A stretch of 64,000 nucleotides of DNA from Kiloniella sp. EL199. GTDB taxonomy: Bacteria > Pseudomonadota > Alphaproteobacteria > Kiloniellales > Kiloniellaceae. The notes under the pieces are model-generated. The model was not told the DNA's origin. It was given only the letters and a program-made list of their open reading frames with translations, and searched no databases. The position numbers and the translations under genes are program-made. The DNA lies in assembly GCF_900313065.1 (NCBI RefSeq), contig NZ_OMPU01000008.1, positions 248,240-312,239 of the forward strand. Reading direction: 5' to 3'. Of the stretch, positions 1 through 8,463 are shown piece after piece. Positions within the stretch are counted from its first letter, which is position 1. Each line of letters starts with the position of its first letter.

Positions 1-92
1 TTCATAAATTCAATGCTTTATCCCACTGGTTTTATTGTTCCACTATGATAATCTTTGCCTATAAATATGAGCTTTGAGGACCTACTGACAAA

Positions 93-872
93 ATGATCGA
101 CAACAGAAAAACAAAAACTGCTTTGGAGATCAAAGATCTGAGCAAAAGTTTTAATGGTCTTAAAGCGCTAGATATTAACGATTTAACGTTGGATTCTGGG
201 GAAACTCTCGTCATTATCGGCCCGTCAGGAAGCGGTAAAACACTGTTGCTTAAAATACTGCTTGGCATTATCCCTCATGATACGGGTAAAATTTTCATCA
301 ACGGACACTCAAAAGAAGAATTAGAAGACAATTCTCAAAATTTCGTTGATCGTTTTGGCATGCTTTTCCAACAGTCGGCTCTTTTTGATTCCATGACTGT
401 GTGGGAAAACATTGCTTTTAAAGAGTTAAAAAAACAGAGTACGGACAAAACCAAAATCAAAGCAGCCGTTATCACATTACTGGATCAGGTTGGGTTAAAA
501 CCAGAAGTCGCCCACCTATATCCAGCTGAATTATCCGGAGGCATGCAAAAAAGAGTTGGACTTGCCAGAGCATTTGCAGGAAATCCTGATTTTTTATTTC
601 TGGATGAACCGACTGCCGGACTTGATCCTATTATGAGTAATTCGATAAGCCAGCTTATTAATCAACAGGCTAAAGAGCATCTCTCAACATCGATCATCGT
701 TAGCAGTGATTTAGATTCTGCCCGAAAGATTTCAACAAAGATCATGATGTTACACGAAGGAAAAGTTGTGTGGCATGGTCCTACAGCCGATCTGGACAAA
801 ACGGATAATCCTTATGTTCAACAGTTTATCCATAAATCAGCAGAAGGTCCCATTGCTGTCCTGACTGAATAA
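93..872 (+). CDS. MlaF-type ABC transporter ATP-binding protein
   Basis: This is a 259-residue ABC ATPase with Walker A GPSGSGKT at residues 43-50, signature LSGGM at 147-151 and Walker B FLFLDEP at 167-173. The overall sequence, including the FDSMTVWENIAF stretch after the Q-loop, resembles MlaF/Ttg2A ATPases, which drive phospholipid (or toluene-tolerance) transport across the envelope together with an MlaE permease and an MCE protein. The permease would be expected upstream, but the 92 bases available show only short open stretches, so this cannot be checked. The stop codon overlaps the start of the next gene by one base, so the two are probably co-transcribed. The ATPase family is certain; the Mla assignment is inferred from similarity. 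Confidence 0.88.
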   Translation: MIDNRKTKTALEIKDLSKSFNGLKALDINDLTLDSGETLVIIGPSGSGKTLLLKILLGIIPHDTGKIFINGHSKEELEDNSQNFVDRFGMLFQQSALFDSMTVWENIAFKELKKQSTDKTKIKAAVITLLDQVGLKPEVAHLYPAELSGGMQKRVGLARAFAGNPDFLFLDEPTAGLDPIMSNSISQLINQQAKEHLSTSIIVSSDLDSARKISTKIMMLHEGKVVWHGPTADLDKTDNPYVQQFIHKSAEGPIAVLTE

Positions 873-1435
873 TGCTTTACGTTTCTTCTGAAAACTTCAC
901 AGAAATAGACGAGAAGAAATCTCGCTTTATCTCTTTTTTGATGCCTGTTTCATGTTTTGAAAATCGTTTGGCCGAGTTACGGGACGAGCACAAAAAAGCG
1001 AGCCATCATGTATGGGCTTTCAGGCGCTTAAATCAATACGATCAAATCGAAGAGGGGGCCAGCGATGACGGTGAGCCCTCTGGCACGTCAGGACCTCCGA
1101 CCCTCAAAGTACTACAGGGTAATGACTTAATTAATACGGCTGTCATTACAGTACGTTATTTTGGGGGGACAAAGCTGGGTACAGGTGGACTGGTTCGGGC
1201 TTATAGCGAAAGTGCCAAACAAGTTATTCAAGAAGCCTGCTTGCTTACATATGTAAAGCTACATAAATTAAAAATTACTCTCCCCTTCAAATCGATCACA
1301 CATGCAGAATATCTATGTAGTCAAATTGGCATTGAAATCGTGCAAAAGGATTTTGGCACTAACGGAGCAATATTTGTTGTGGAAAGTATCGAAGAAAAAT
1401 TATCCGAATTACAGCGGAAACTTAATCTTCGTTAA
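872..1435 (+). CDS. YigZ/IMPACT family protein
   Basis: The 187-residue product matches the YigZ (UPF0029, IMPACT N-terminal-like) family. Diagnostic stretches are HHVWAFR near residue 45, DDGEPSGTSG at 65-74 and RYFGGTKLGTGGLVRAY at 95-111. The family is widespread, with a ribosomal S5-domain-2-like fold. Eukaryotic IMPACT modulates translation through GCN1, but the bacterial role is unsettled. Length is slightly below the roughly 200 residues usual for the family. It starts in the stop codon of the ABC ATPase gene (TAATG overlap), so translation is probably coupled, although the functions look unrelated. Its 3' end overlaps the convergent small gene by 14 bases. Confidence 0.9.
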   Translation: MLYVSSENFTEIDEKKSRFISFLMPVSCFENRLAELRDEHKKASHHVWAFRRLNQYDQIEEGASDDGEPSGTSGPPTLKVLQGNDLINTAVITVRYFGGTKLGTGGLVRAYSESAKQVIQEACLLTYVKLHKLKITLPFKSITHAEYLCSQIGIEIVQKDFGTNGAIFVVESIEEKLSELQRKLNLR

Positions 1436-1694
1436 GTACATTTTGTACAGATGACACAGCTTTTAAAGATTTTGCCAAAGCCATGAGTTCATTGCGAGCA
1501 AGCATCAAGGCCTCTCGATCATTTTCCGACAGATTATGCTGGGTCAAACGATAATGAAAAATGCGGTGCGCTTGTTTGGTTAGCACTGCCCATTTACTGT
1601 TAGGATCATGAACCAATGACAGATGTTTGGGCTGCTCTCGTTTGAGCACAGCCTCAATATCTGTGGTATTTTTTATAGCCCCCTGATGCATCAA
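1422..1694 (-). CDS. Hypothetical small protein (90 aa)
   Basis: The product is a charged, soluble protein of 90 residues without signal peptide or membrane segment. I do not recognise the family. The C-terminal half (about residues 55-80) is rich in Leu, Ala, Glu and Lys and is likely helical. The gene is convergent with the yigZ-like gene and overlaps its last 14 bases. A second Met directly follows the first, so the start could be one codon later. There is no strong Shine-Dalgarno sequence. It is supported by uninterrupted coding potential and a non-repetitive composition only. Confidence 0.55.
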   Translation of the reverse strand: MMHQGAIKNTTDIEAVLKREQPKHLSLVHDPNSKWAVLTKQAHRIFHYRLTQHNLSENDREALMLARNELMALAKSLKAVSSVQNVLNED

Positions 1695-1820
1695 GCTTGT
1701 CCCTGTACTATAAGCTTTTTCATCTTCAAATAATTGGTTAACAGTCTCTTACTACAATTTATCTAAAATTGCTACTATAAAGCCTCTATTTGGAATACAT
1801 CCGTCAAACTATGCCATAAA

Positions 1821-1853
1821 TATAAGAAAACACCCTCAAAACAGAGGGTGTTT
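1821..1853 (-). terminator. Intrinsic terminator of phhA
   Basis: Arms AAACACCCTC (1828-1837) and GAGGGTGTTT (1844-1853) form a perfect 10-bp stem around a six-base loop. On the minus strand this is followed by a T-rich stretch (1821-1830). It lies 24 bases beyond the phhA stop codon. Confidence 0.85.
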
Positions 1854-1876
1854 ATGACAGAGATACTATCTACCAA

Positions 1877-2680
1877 TTAATGTGTTTTATGATTGGGAGC
1901 TGCTGGAAGAGGGTTTATATTACCAAGTTCCTTAGCCTGATCAATGACAGGGATTAAATCAGAAGTAATCGTCTCGAATAGCTGCTCAAAACTACTAATC
2001 ACATAGTAAATTGGTTGATAGATATCGATACGATAATTGGTTCTGAAAATACTTAAGGGATTAAACTCCATTATCGTAGGTTCATGACTATCCATACAAT
2101 AAATAGCCTCACCAGACGAAGACGCCAAACCGGCACCGTAAATTCGGTACCCTTCAGTGGTTTGGATTAAACCAAACTCGACTGTAAACCAGAAAAGCCT
2201 TTGAAGAGGCCACATGTATTTCTTTTCAACTGATAGCGCGAGTTTCCCATACTCTTGAACATAATCGGCAAAGGACTGGTTTGTCAGCATTGGACAATGC
2301 CCATAAATTTCATGAAATACATCAGGTTCTTTGATGTAATCAAAGTCTTCTCTAACTCTAATAAAGGTTGCTGCCGGAAAACGCCTGTTCGCCAGGATTG
2401 CAAAAAAATCTTTCGGAGGGATAACAGCTGGAACAGATTCAACGCCAAACCCAGTTGCCTCAAAGAGGCGCTCGCTGACATCTTTTAACTGGGGAACTTG
2501 ACGATCATTTAACCCAAGAATTTCCCTTCCTCGAACAAACTCCTTACAAACCCGACCATCCAGGATTTGATTTTGGCGGGTGATTAAATCCCCCCAGATT
2601 TCATTTTCTGATCGGGTATAGTGATATAAACCGTTCGTATCCGGTATTTTTGATTCATAAGTTGAACCATGATGTCCCAT
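1877..2680 (-). CDS. phhA: Phenylalanine 4-monooxygenase
   Basis: The 267-residue protein is a bacterial aromatic amino acid hydroxylase converting phenylalanine to tyrosine with tetrahydrobiopterin, oxygen and non-haem iron. The iron ligands are visible: His123 and His128 in FHEIYGH and Glu168 in FTVEFG. The length equals that of single-domain bacterial enzymes, which lack the eukaryotic regulatory ACT domain. No carbinolamine dehydratase (phhB) is adjacent. The gene is divergent from an Lrp/AsnC regulator starting 131 bases away, a layout that suggests local control. A terminator follows the gene. Confidence in the enzyme is high. Confidence 0.95.
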   Translation of the reverse strand: MGHHGSTYESKIPDTNGLYHYTRSENEIWGDLITRQNQILDGRVCKEFVRGREILGLNDRQVPQLKDVSERLFEATGFGVESVPAVIPPKDFFAILANRRFPAATFIRVREDFDYIKEPDVFHEIYGHCPMLTNQSFADYVQEYGKLALSVEKKYMWPLQRLFWFTVEFGLIQTTEGYRIYGAGLASSSGEAIYCMDSHEPTIMEFNPLSIFRTNYRIDIYQPIYYVISSFEQLFETITSDLIPVIDQAKELGNINPLPAAPNHKTH

Positions 2681-2732
2681 TTTTTTACCTCATTGTTAAA
2701 TCCCTGCTTTGATTGTTTATTTTATCTTAAAA

Positions 2733-2748
2733 AATGGGGTATTATATT
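2733..2748. promoter_or_regulatory. 16-bp motif shared with the 18.9-kb intergenic region, upstream of phhA
   Basis: AATGGGGTATTATATT here is repeated exactly at 18930-18945, upstream of a FAD oxidoreductase gene on the same strand. On the minus strand it contains TATAAT followed by ACCCC, so it could be a -10 element or part of an operator. With its flank, TAGAATATAATACCC matches 12 of 15 positions of the E. coli Lrp consensus as I recall it. The divergent Lrp-family gene makes a regulatory site plausible, but this is inference. Confidence 0.35.
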
Positions 2749-2811
2749 CTAATAAACCTCGTAAATTAGTTTTAGAAATCAGTTTTATTCAATAATGTGC
2801 TGTAACTTGAA

Positions 2812-3273
2812 ATGATTGACCTTGATACACTCGATGTAAAAATACTGAGCTTGTTGCAACAAGATGCGTCTCTTTCCACTGCGGATATTGCAGCAAAGGT
2901 TGGTCTTTCTCAGTCTCCCTGTTGGCGACGGATAAAACGTTTCCGAGACGAGGGGCTAATTCGAAAGGAAGTATGCTTGCTAGATACTAAAATTGCTGGT
3001 CTAAACGTGACTGTTTTTGCAACAGTAACATTGGTTCAGCATAGTGAAGAGCAAGTCAGGCAGTTCGAAGATATTGTCGATCGACGCCCTGAGATAATGG
3101 AATGTTACACCATTACGGGAAACCGAGATTACCTCTTGCGAATTGTGGCAAAGGATATTGAAGCTTATGATCGTATGCTCACGGAACAATTCCTTCATTT
3201 GCCGATTATTAATTCGGTAAACTCCCGTTTCGCCTTACGAAATGTAAAATATTCTACTGAACTCCCAATCTAG
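2812..3273 (+). CDS. Lrp/AsnC family transcriptional regulator
   Basis: The 153-residue protein has an N-terminal winged helix-turn-helix (about residues 1-60, with the typical stretches LDTLDVKILSLLQ and VGLSQSPCWRRIKR) and a C-terminal RAM ligand-binding domain (about 65-145, with ECYTITGNRDYLLRI). Such proteins act as dimers or octamers that sense amino acids. Its position divergent from phhA suggests that it controls phenylalanine hydroxylase in response to an aromatic amino acid, as proposed for similar pairs in other proteobacteria. An acetyltransferase gene follows nine bases downstream and is probably co-transcribed. Confidence 0.92.
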   Translation: MIDLDTLDVKILSLLQQDASLSTADIAAKVGLSQSPCWRRIKRFRDEGLIRKEVCLLDTKIAGLNVTVFATVTLVQHSEEQVRQFEDIVDRRPEIMECYTITGNRDYLLRIVAKDIEAYDRMLTEQFLHLPIINSVNSRFALRNVKYSTELPI

Positions 3274-3282
3274 AGGAACGTT

Positions 3283-3780
3283 ATGCACATCCGGAAAGAA
3301 GAGATCAAAGATCGTGCACAGGTCTTGCAAGTCATTCATGATGCATTTGGCCAGTGGGATGAATGTTATCTCGTAAAACAACTATATATGGATAATGATG
3401 TTCTTTTTGGTTTGGTTGCCGAAGAGGAGGGGACAATTTTAGGTCATATCCTTTTTAGTACGATGGAAATTACATCTCCTCACCTGCAAATACAAACAGC
3501 AAGCTTGGCACCTCTCTCTGTTTTACCAGCTCACCAGGGCAAAGGTATAGGAAGTCAGCTTATGGAACGCGGTATTCAAACTTGCCGAAATAACGAAGAT
3601 CTATCAGGCATTATTGTTCTTGGTCATCCGGCTTATTATTCCAAATTTGGCTTTACGAGCACATCAACAGAAAATTTGGATGCGCCCTTTAAAGGCAATG
3701 AATTTATGGGGTTGGAATTTAGAAAAAATATCTTTCCTACCGACGGCAATGTTATTTATGCAAAAGCCTTTGGGCTATAA
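3283..3780 (+). CDS. GNAT family N-acetyltransferase
   Basis: The 165-residue protein carries the acetyl-CoA binding motif A, LPAHQGKGIGSQLM, at residues 81-94, and later GHPAYYSKFGF. This resembles the YhbS-like subgroup of GNAT enzymes, whose substrates are mostly unknown. A Shine-Dalgarno-like GAGGAACG lies just before the ATG. It is placed nine bases after the Lrp-family gene and is probably in the same transcript. It converges on ccoS with a 52-base gap. Confidence 0.88.
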   Translation: MHIRKEEIKDRAQVLQVIHDAFGQWDECYLVKQLYMDNDVLFGLVAEEEGTILGHILFSTMEITSPHLQIQTASLAPLSVLPAHQGKGIGSQLMERGIQTCRNNEDLSGIIVLGHPAYYSKFGFTSTSTENLDAPFKGNEFMGLEFRKNIFPTDGNVIYAKAFGL

Positions 3781-3832
3781 TTTTAATATTGTATTGAACA
3801 CGAAAATATATGATTTTCCTAAAACTATTATA

Positions 3833-4108
3833 TCAGCAACACTTCGGAAAAGACTTGTTGAGCGGATCTTGTCCTTTTTGCTGTGTGTCGTAATCTGAAT
3901 CATCCAGAACAATATATGCACTATCTACCTCAGAGCTTTTCCTTGAGACAATCTCATCTTTTTCAATCGGATCATCATCAAAAACAGCTCTGTAAGCTGC
4001 GCCTTCTAAGTCGTCGTATTGTCCTGTACGCAAGGACCATAAAAAAGCAACAAGCCCAAGCAAGCCCAACAAAAGTGCGATCGGAATTAAAAATGTAAGA
4101 GCCGTCAT
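3833..4108 (-). CDS. ccoS: Cytochrome cbb3 oxidase assembly protein CcoS
   Basis: The 91-residue protein has one N-terminal membrane helix (about residues 5-26) followed by the CcoS hallmark WSLRTGQYDDLEGAAYR and a charged tail. CcoS is needed for insertion of haem and copper cofactors into cbb3 oxidase. It lies three bases after ccoI and is the last gene of the ccoGHIS assembly operon. The tail after the conserved core is longer than in many homologues (typically 50-70 residues) and ends in CC. Assignment is firm from sequence and context. Confidence 0.92.
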   Translation of the reverse strand: MTALTFLIPIALLLGLLGLVAFLWSLRTGQYDDLEGAAYRAVFDDDPIEKDEIVSRKSSEVDSAYIVLDDSDYDTQQKGQDPLNKSFPKCC

Positions 4109-4111
4109 TTT

Positions 4112-6370
4112 CTATGCTCGCTTTTCTGATAGTCTTAGCCGTAGGGCATTAAGAGTGACAACAATAGATGACGCAGACATGGCAACAGATGCAATCAAAG
4201 GTGTCACATATCCGCTCATCGCCAGAGGCACCGCGATAACATTATACACAATTGCTAATCCGAAGTTCTGAAAAATCAGCTCCCGCGCTTTTCTGGCAAT
4301 CGTTATTGCTTCCATAATCGGTTTCAGTTTATTTCCCTGAAAAATGAAATCTGCTGTCGTCTGACTTATATCAGAAGCTGTTGCCGGAGAGGCAGATACA
4401 AAAGCACTTGCTAATGCCGGGGCATCATTTAATCCATCGCCCACCATCAAAACCTTGTGTTTTTGGTTGGACAAATTATCTAAATGGGCAATCTTGTCTT
4501 TTGGATTAGCTCCGGCAGTCCAATTTTCAATAGACAACAACTTTGCAGCTTTTTTTACGGCTTTTTCTCTATCGCCGGAAAGAATTTCTACGGACTGGAG
4601 ATGTTCCTTGGCATACCAAATCGCACTGGAAGCATCATCTTTTAGTTGATCTTCAAAGGTAAAGCGTACTTTTTTGCCGGAGCTATCTGATAACCAAAGT
4701 TCGCTGACAGCGTCATCACCAATTCTGTCCTCATCAACACCACACCAGTTCCGATTACCAATACGAACCCTGTTATCATTCAAGTAACATTCCAGTCCTT
4801 GTCCTGGCTCTTCATGCACCTTATCCAGTTTAACAACTGGTACATCGATTGCTGCGGTCACTAACGCTTTTGAGAGTGGATGTTTACTGGACAGGGCGAG
4901 GGAGGCTGCTAAAGATAAATCATCCGCAGATAGCGTGTCTTTATTGGTCAGAACAGGTTGCCCCTTGGTCAAGGTACCTGTTTTATCAAACACCACGACG
5001 TCAGCATCTGCCAATCGTTCCAATCCATCCGCAGCTTTCACCAGAATTCCCCGACGTAACAATAGACCACTGGCAACGACCTGAACTGTTGGTACAGCAA
5101 GTCCGAGAGCGCAAGGACAGGTAATAATCAAAACGGCAATAGCATTCATAAGTGCCAAATGCCAACCGCCATCTCCCAAAGCCCACCATGCGACAAACGT
5201 CAGTGCAGAAAGGATATGAACCACTGGCGCATAAATTTGCGCGGCCCTGTCTGCTAGACGTACATACTTGGCCCGTCCTTGCTCTGCGGTTTCCATCAAT
5301 TTGACGATTTCAGAAAGCAGAGTTTGATCGTCTTGTGCTGTGACTTCAACTTCAATCGGGGTAGAGATATTGAGCGTGCCAGCAAAAACAGCGTTACCAA
5401 CAAGCACTTTCTGGGGCAAAGACTCTCCTGTAATAAGAGAGCTGTCAATTTCGGTTTCACCGTTTATAACAGTGCCATCGACTGGAATTTTCTCTCCCAC
5501 AGCAATGGCAACCTTCATGCCCGGTTCGACAGCCTCAACAGGAAGAGAGGCGTGTGTACCGTCTTCCCTGATAATCGTTGCCGCGATCGCACGCAGAGAT
5601 AACAGGTTCTGTGCTGCTGATTGCGCCTTGCTTCTCATCCGTCGGTCAAGGTAGCGACCGATCAGAAGAAAAAACAACAGCATAACCGATGCATCAAAAT
5701 AAGCATGTTTTGCACTTTGCAGGGTTTCAGCAACACTCATACCCACGGCAAGGAGAACAGCGAGTGATATGGGAACATCCATATTCAAACTACGCGTTTT
5801 CAAAGCTGCAATTGCCGATCTAAAAAACGGCTGCCCGGAATAGGCAACGGTGGGCAAGGCAATAAGACCAGACACCCAATGTAGCAAATCACGTGTTGCT
5901 GGCCCCATATCATTAACGCCAGACCAAACCGCCACAGATAACAGCATGACATTTGCCGCGGCAAAACCAGCAACACCCATTGCCTTTAAAAGTGCCTTGT
6001 CTTCCTGTTCACTTGCAGAACTCATCAAATCCGGATTGTAAGGCGTCGGCGGAAAATCGAGATCATCGAGTTTTCGAACAATTGCAGTTGCTGATGTTTT
6101 GGTCGCATCCCACAAAACATAAAGCCTTTTGGTAGATAGATTCACCCGCGCTGTTTCCACCCCGTCCATTTTGTTGAGGTTTCCCTCAATCAGACGGATG
6201 CAAGACGGGCAATGAATTGTATCTACAATCAAATTAAGCTGAGAAAGTCCTGCATCGTTCTTATAGACATAAGCCGTCGGATCAATGCTGGCGGGCACCT
6301 CTTTAGGGGGAGCCATCTCAGCAGGTACTTCAATATCTTGATTTTTGAGATCAGAACAACACTTAGACAT
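4112..6370 (-). CDS. ccoI: Copper-translocating P1B-type ATPase CcoI/FixI
   Basis: The 752-residue membrane ATPase supplies copper for cbb3 oxidase assembly. Visible features are an N-terminal CCSD, a heavy-metal-associated domain with CPSC at residues 54-57, the actuator TGES at 314-317, the membrane metal site CPC at 418-420, the phosphorylation motif DKTGT at 462-466, HP of the nucleotide-binding domain in HPLS at 497-500, and the hinge GDGLND at 644-649. All catalytic residues are intact. The gene starts seven bases after ccoH and is followed by ccoS, the standard GHIS order. P1B class is certain; the CcoI subtype rests mainly on the operon. Confidence 0.95.
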   Translation of the reverse strand: MSKCCSDLKNQDIEVPAEMAPPKEVPASIDPTAYVYKNDAGLSQLNLIVDTIHCPSCIRLIEGNLNKMDGVETARVNLSTKRLYVLWDATKTSATAIVRKLDDLDFPPTPYNPDLMSSASEQEDKALLKAMGVAGFAAANVMLLSVAVWSGVNDMGPATRDLLHWVSGLIALPTVAYSGQPFFRSAIAALKTRSLNMDVPISLAVLLAVGMSVAETLQSAKHAYFDASVMLLFFLLIGRYLDRRMRSKAQSAAQNLLSLRAIAATIIREDGTHASLPVEAVEPGMKVAIAVGEKIPVDGTVINGETEIDSSLITGESLPQKVLVGNAVFAGTLNISTPIEVEVTAQDDQTLLSEIVKLMETAEQGRAKYVRLADRAAQIYAPVVHILSALTFVAWWALGDGGWHLALMNAIAVLIITCPCALGLAVPTVQVVASGLLLRRGILVKAADGLERLADADVVVFDKTGTLTKGQPVLTNKDTLSADDLSLAASLALSSKHPLSKALVTAAIDVPVVKLDKVHEEPGQGLECYLNDNRVRIGNRNWCGVDEDRIGDDAVSELWLSDSSGKKVRFTFEDQLKDDASSAIWYAKEHLQSVEILSGDREKAVKKAAKLLSIENWTAGANPKDKIAHLDNLSNQKHKVLMVGDGLNDAPALASAFVSASPATASDISQTTADFIFQGNKLKPIMEAITIARKARELIFQNFGLAIVYNVIAVPLAMSGYVTPLIASVAMSASSIVVTLNALRLRLSEKRA

Positions 6371-6377
6371 GATCGCA

Positions 6378-6908
6378 CTACTTCACAAAAAAACGTTTTT
6401 CCAACTTGAAAGGCGTACCTGTAGGGGAGGTTGCTGAAAGGCTGACATGCCATTGCCCATCAAGAGGCAAATCAACCGCAGCCTCGTACTTGCCCTGACT
6501 GCTTTCTGCGAGAACAAGTGTTTGATCGTATCCCTGAAGGGTCGGGCGTCCGACCTTTACTGTTACATCAAAGCCGGAAAGATTCTGATTATCTGCATCC
6601 TTCAGTACAAAAGAAATCAACTTTTGAGTTCCCACAGTCTCCAGATCAAGAGAGCTTTGCCAATTGAGGTCTTTCTGTATTTTTGCGGCTTCAATTGTCT
6701 GATTATAGTTCAAACCATCAACATAGGCATTTTCCTTGGACAGTCCGGTCCAGGTGTTGGTCGCAAAGTAAATAAACGCGACATTCATACCGATAATGAC
6801 GCCAAAGAAAGACAAGATCGAAATCAGAAAATGCTTTCCTGTGAACTTTTTTTCTTTCTGAGGTGTAGGGACTTCATTCATTACAGATGTGCTTTCTATC
6901 ATGCTCAT
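6378..6908 (-). CDS. ccoH: FixH/CcoH cbb3 oxidase assembly protein
   Basis: The 176-residue protein has a cytoplasmic N-terminus, one membrane helix (about residues 27-50) and a periplasmic domain starting with NAYVDGLNYNQTI, typical of the FixH family. FixH/CcoH helps stabilise or assemble the cbb3 complex and may act with the CcoI ATPase. The start codon overlaps the end of ccoG by four bases (ATGA), so translation is probably coupled. An in-frame Met at position 3 or 10 could also serve as start. Confidence 0.92.
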   Translation of the reverse strand: MSMIESTSVMNEVPTPQKEKKFTGKHFLISILSFFGVIIGMNVAFIYFATNTWTGLSKENAYVDGLNYNQTIEAAKIQKDLNWQSSLDLETVGTQKLISFVLKDADNQNLSGFDVTVKVGRPTLQGYDQTLVLAESSQGKYEAAVDLPLDGQWHVSLSATSPTGTPFKLEKRFFVK

Positions 6909-8380
6909 TTGTTCGGACCTATAAAGACACTATCATTAGAGACGCTATAACCAGTCTCTTTATTTGTAACTGTAATCGTAATTGGCTCAGAAGCTGTTTT
7001 CAGATCTTGCGCATCAACGGATAAAAACAGATGAACACTTCGCAAGTTATCCGACTTCACATCAACAATTGGTGCAGGGCCAACATTTTCAATATCGTTG
7101 ATTTTAATCTCTTTAAAGTCGAGACCAGTAACCGTCACCAGGAACTGTTGCGGCGCACGCTCTTTGTTCAGGATTTTAACGGTATAACCATTGCGAATAC
7201 TGCCATCCGATAATTTCACAAACAGTGGATTACGATCACGCAAGACATTGAGATCCAAAGGAGATCTACTGGCAAGCAAATAGACCATAAAGGCACAAAC
7301 TGCAAAAATCGCCACAGCATAAAGAATTGTTCTCATACGCAAGAGGCTAAATTTTTGTGGAACACCTTTTAGCCTGCGGGCCATATTGGCATCGGTATCA
7401 TAACCAATCAAACCACGGGGTGTTCCCATCTTGTCCATAATGCCGTCACAGGCATCAATACAAAGCGCACAGTTAATACATTCCAGTTGAGCGCCATCAC
7501 GGATATCAATACCCATCGGACAAACGACAACGCATTGCTTACAGTCGATACAATCTCCAAAAGCCTTGTCGTCTTGTGTTTTTTTAGCGCGGCCTCTTGG
7601 TTCGCCTCGATCTTTTCGATAGGTAACCTGTAGGGAATCTTCATCCATCATTGCGGCCTGAATGCGCGGCCATGGACACATATAGATACAGACCTGTTCC
7701 CGTGATAACCCGCCAAGTGTATAGGTTGTAAAGGTCAACAGCGCAACAAAGGTATAGGCCATCATGTCGGCTTGGAGCGTAAAGAGTTCAACCAGAAGCG
7801 TCGGTGCATCAGCGAAGTAAAAAACCCATGCACCACCGGTTGCCATTCCGATAATCAACCAGATTGTATGTTTCAGAGTATACTTCCATACCTTTTCAAA
7901 ATTCCACTTGTGACGGTGTAATTTTATTCGGGCATTGCGATCACCTTCGACCCAACGTTCAACGGCGATAAACAAATCAGTCCAGACCGTTTGCGGACAG
8001 GCGTAACCACACCAGACGCGACCAAAAAGACTGGTAAAGAAGAAGAGCACGAGCCCGGCAACAATGAGAATACCGGTAATGTAGTAAACTTCCTGAGGCC
8101 AGAGCTCGATAAAAAAGAAATAAAAACGATTGCCCGGAAAATCAATTAAAACGGCTTGATCCGGGGCGCCGGGACCACGATCCCAACGAATAAAAGGAAC
8201 TAAATAATAAATTGAGAGTGTAATGATCATGATCAGCCATTTTAAACGGCGGAATTGACCAACTGCCCTTTTAGGAAATATGGGTTCACGTTTTTTATAA
8301 AGAGGACGGTTCTCTTTTTTGTTAACGGCCTCCACTTCAACAGTGGCTTCCTTAACGATCTGTTCCAGCTTGGTGCTCAT
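6905..8380 (-). CDS. ccoG: Cytochrome c oxidase accessory protein CcoG (FixG)
   Basis: The 491-residue membrane iron-sulfur protein contains several N-terminal membrane helices, WCGYACPQ, and two ferredoxin-type cysteine clusters, CIDCKQCVVVCP and CINCALCIDAC (about residues 275-320). A further membrane helix and an immunoglobulin-like C-terminal domain (about residues 370-491) follow. CcoG is reported to reduce or handle copper during cbb3 oxidase assembly. It heads the ccoGHIS group and lies 83 bases after ccoP. That gap contains a strong hairpin, so processing or separate dosage of the two gene groups is possible. Confidence 0.95.
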   Translation of the reverse strand: MSTKLEQIVKEATVEVEAVNKKENRPLYKKREPIFPKRAVGQFRRLKWLIMIITLSIYYLVPFIRWDRGPGAPDQAVLIDFPGNRFYFFFIELWPQEVYYITGILIVAGLVLFFFTSLFGRVWCGYACPQTVWTDLFIAVERWVEGDRNARIKLHRHKWNFEKVWKYTLKHTIWLIIGMATGGAWVFYFADAPTLLVELFTLQADMMAYTFVALLTFTTYTLGGLSREQVCIYMCPWPRIQAAMMDEDSLQVTYRKDRGEPRGRAKKTQDDKAFGDCIDCKQCVVVCPMGIDIRDGAQLECINCALCIDACDGIMDKMGTPRGLIGYDTDANMARRLKGVPQKFSLLRMRTILYAVAIFAVCAFMVYLLASRSPLDLNVLRDRNPLFVKLSDGSIRNGYTVKILNKERAPQQFLVTVTGLDFKEIKINDIENVGPAPIVDVKSDNLRSVHLFLSVDAQDLKTASEPITITVTNKETGYSVSNDSVFIGPNK

Positions 8381-8421
8381 CTCTACAGACGTTCTTTTCT
8401 GACGTTAAGTTGTTTTTTATG

Positions 8422-8449
8422 GTACGGGAGAGACCGAGCCCTCCCGTAC
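8422..8449 (-). other. Intercistronic hairpin between ccoP and ccoG
   Basis: GTACGGGAG (8422-8430) and CTCCCGTAC (8441-8449) form a perfect nine-bp stem with a ten-base loop. On the minus-strand transcript it is followed by an A-rich rather than U-rich stretch. It therefore does not look like an intrinsic terminator and is more likely an RNA-stabilising or processing element at the end of ccoNOQP. Confidence 0.6.
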
Positions 8450-8463
8450 ACAGGCCTTTTGTA

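Noticed and set aside
1-92. C-terminal end of an MlaE-like permease before the ABC ATPase
   Set aside because: The three frames stop at different points within 80 bases and none gives a recognisable permease end, so no partial gene is called.
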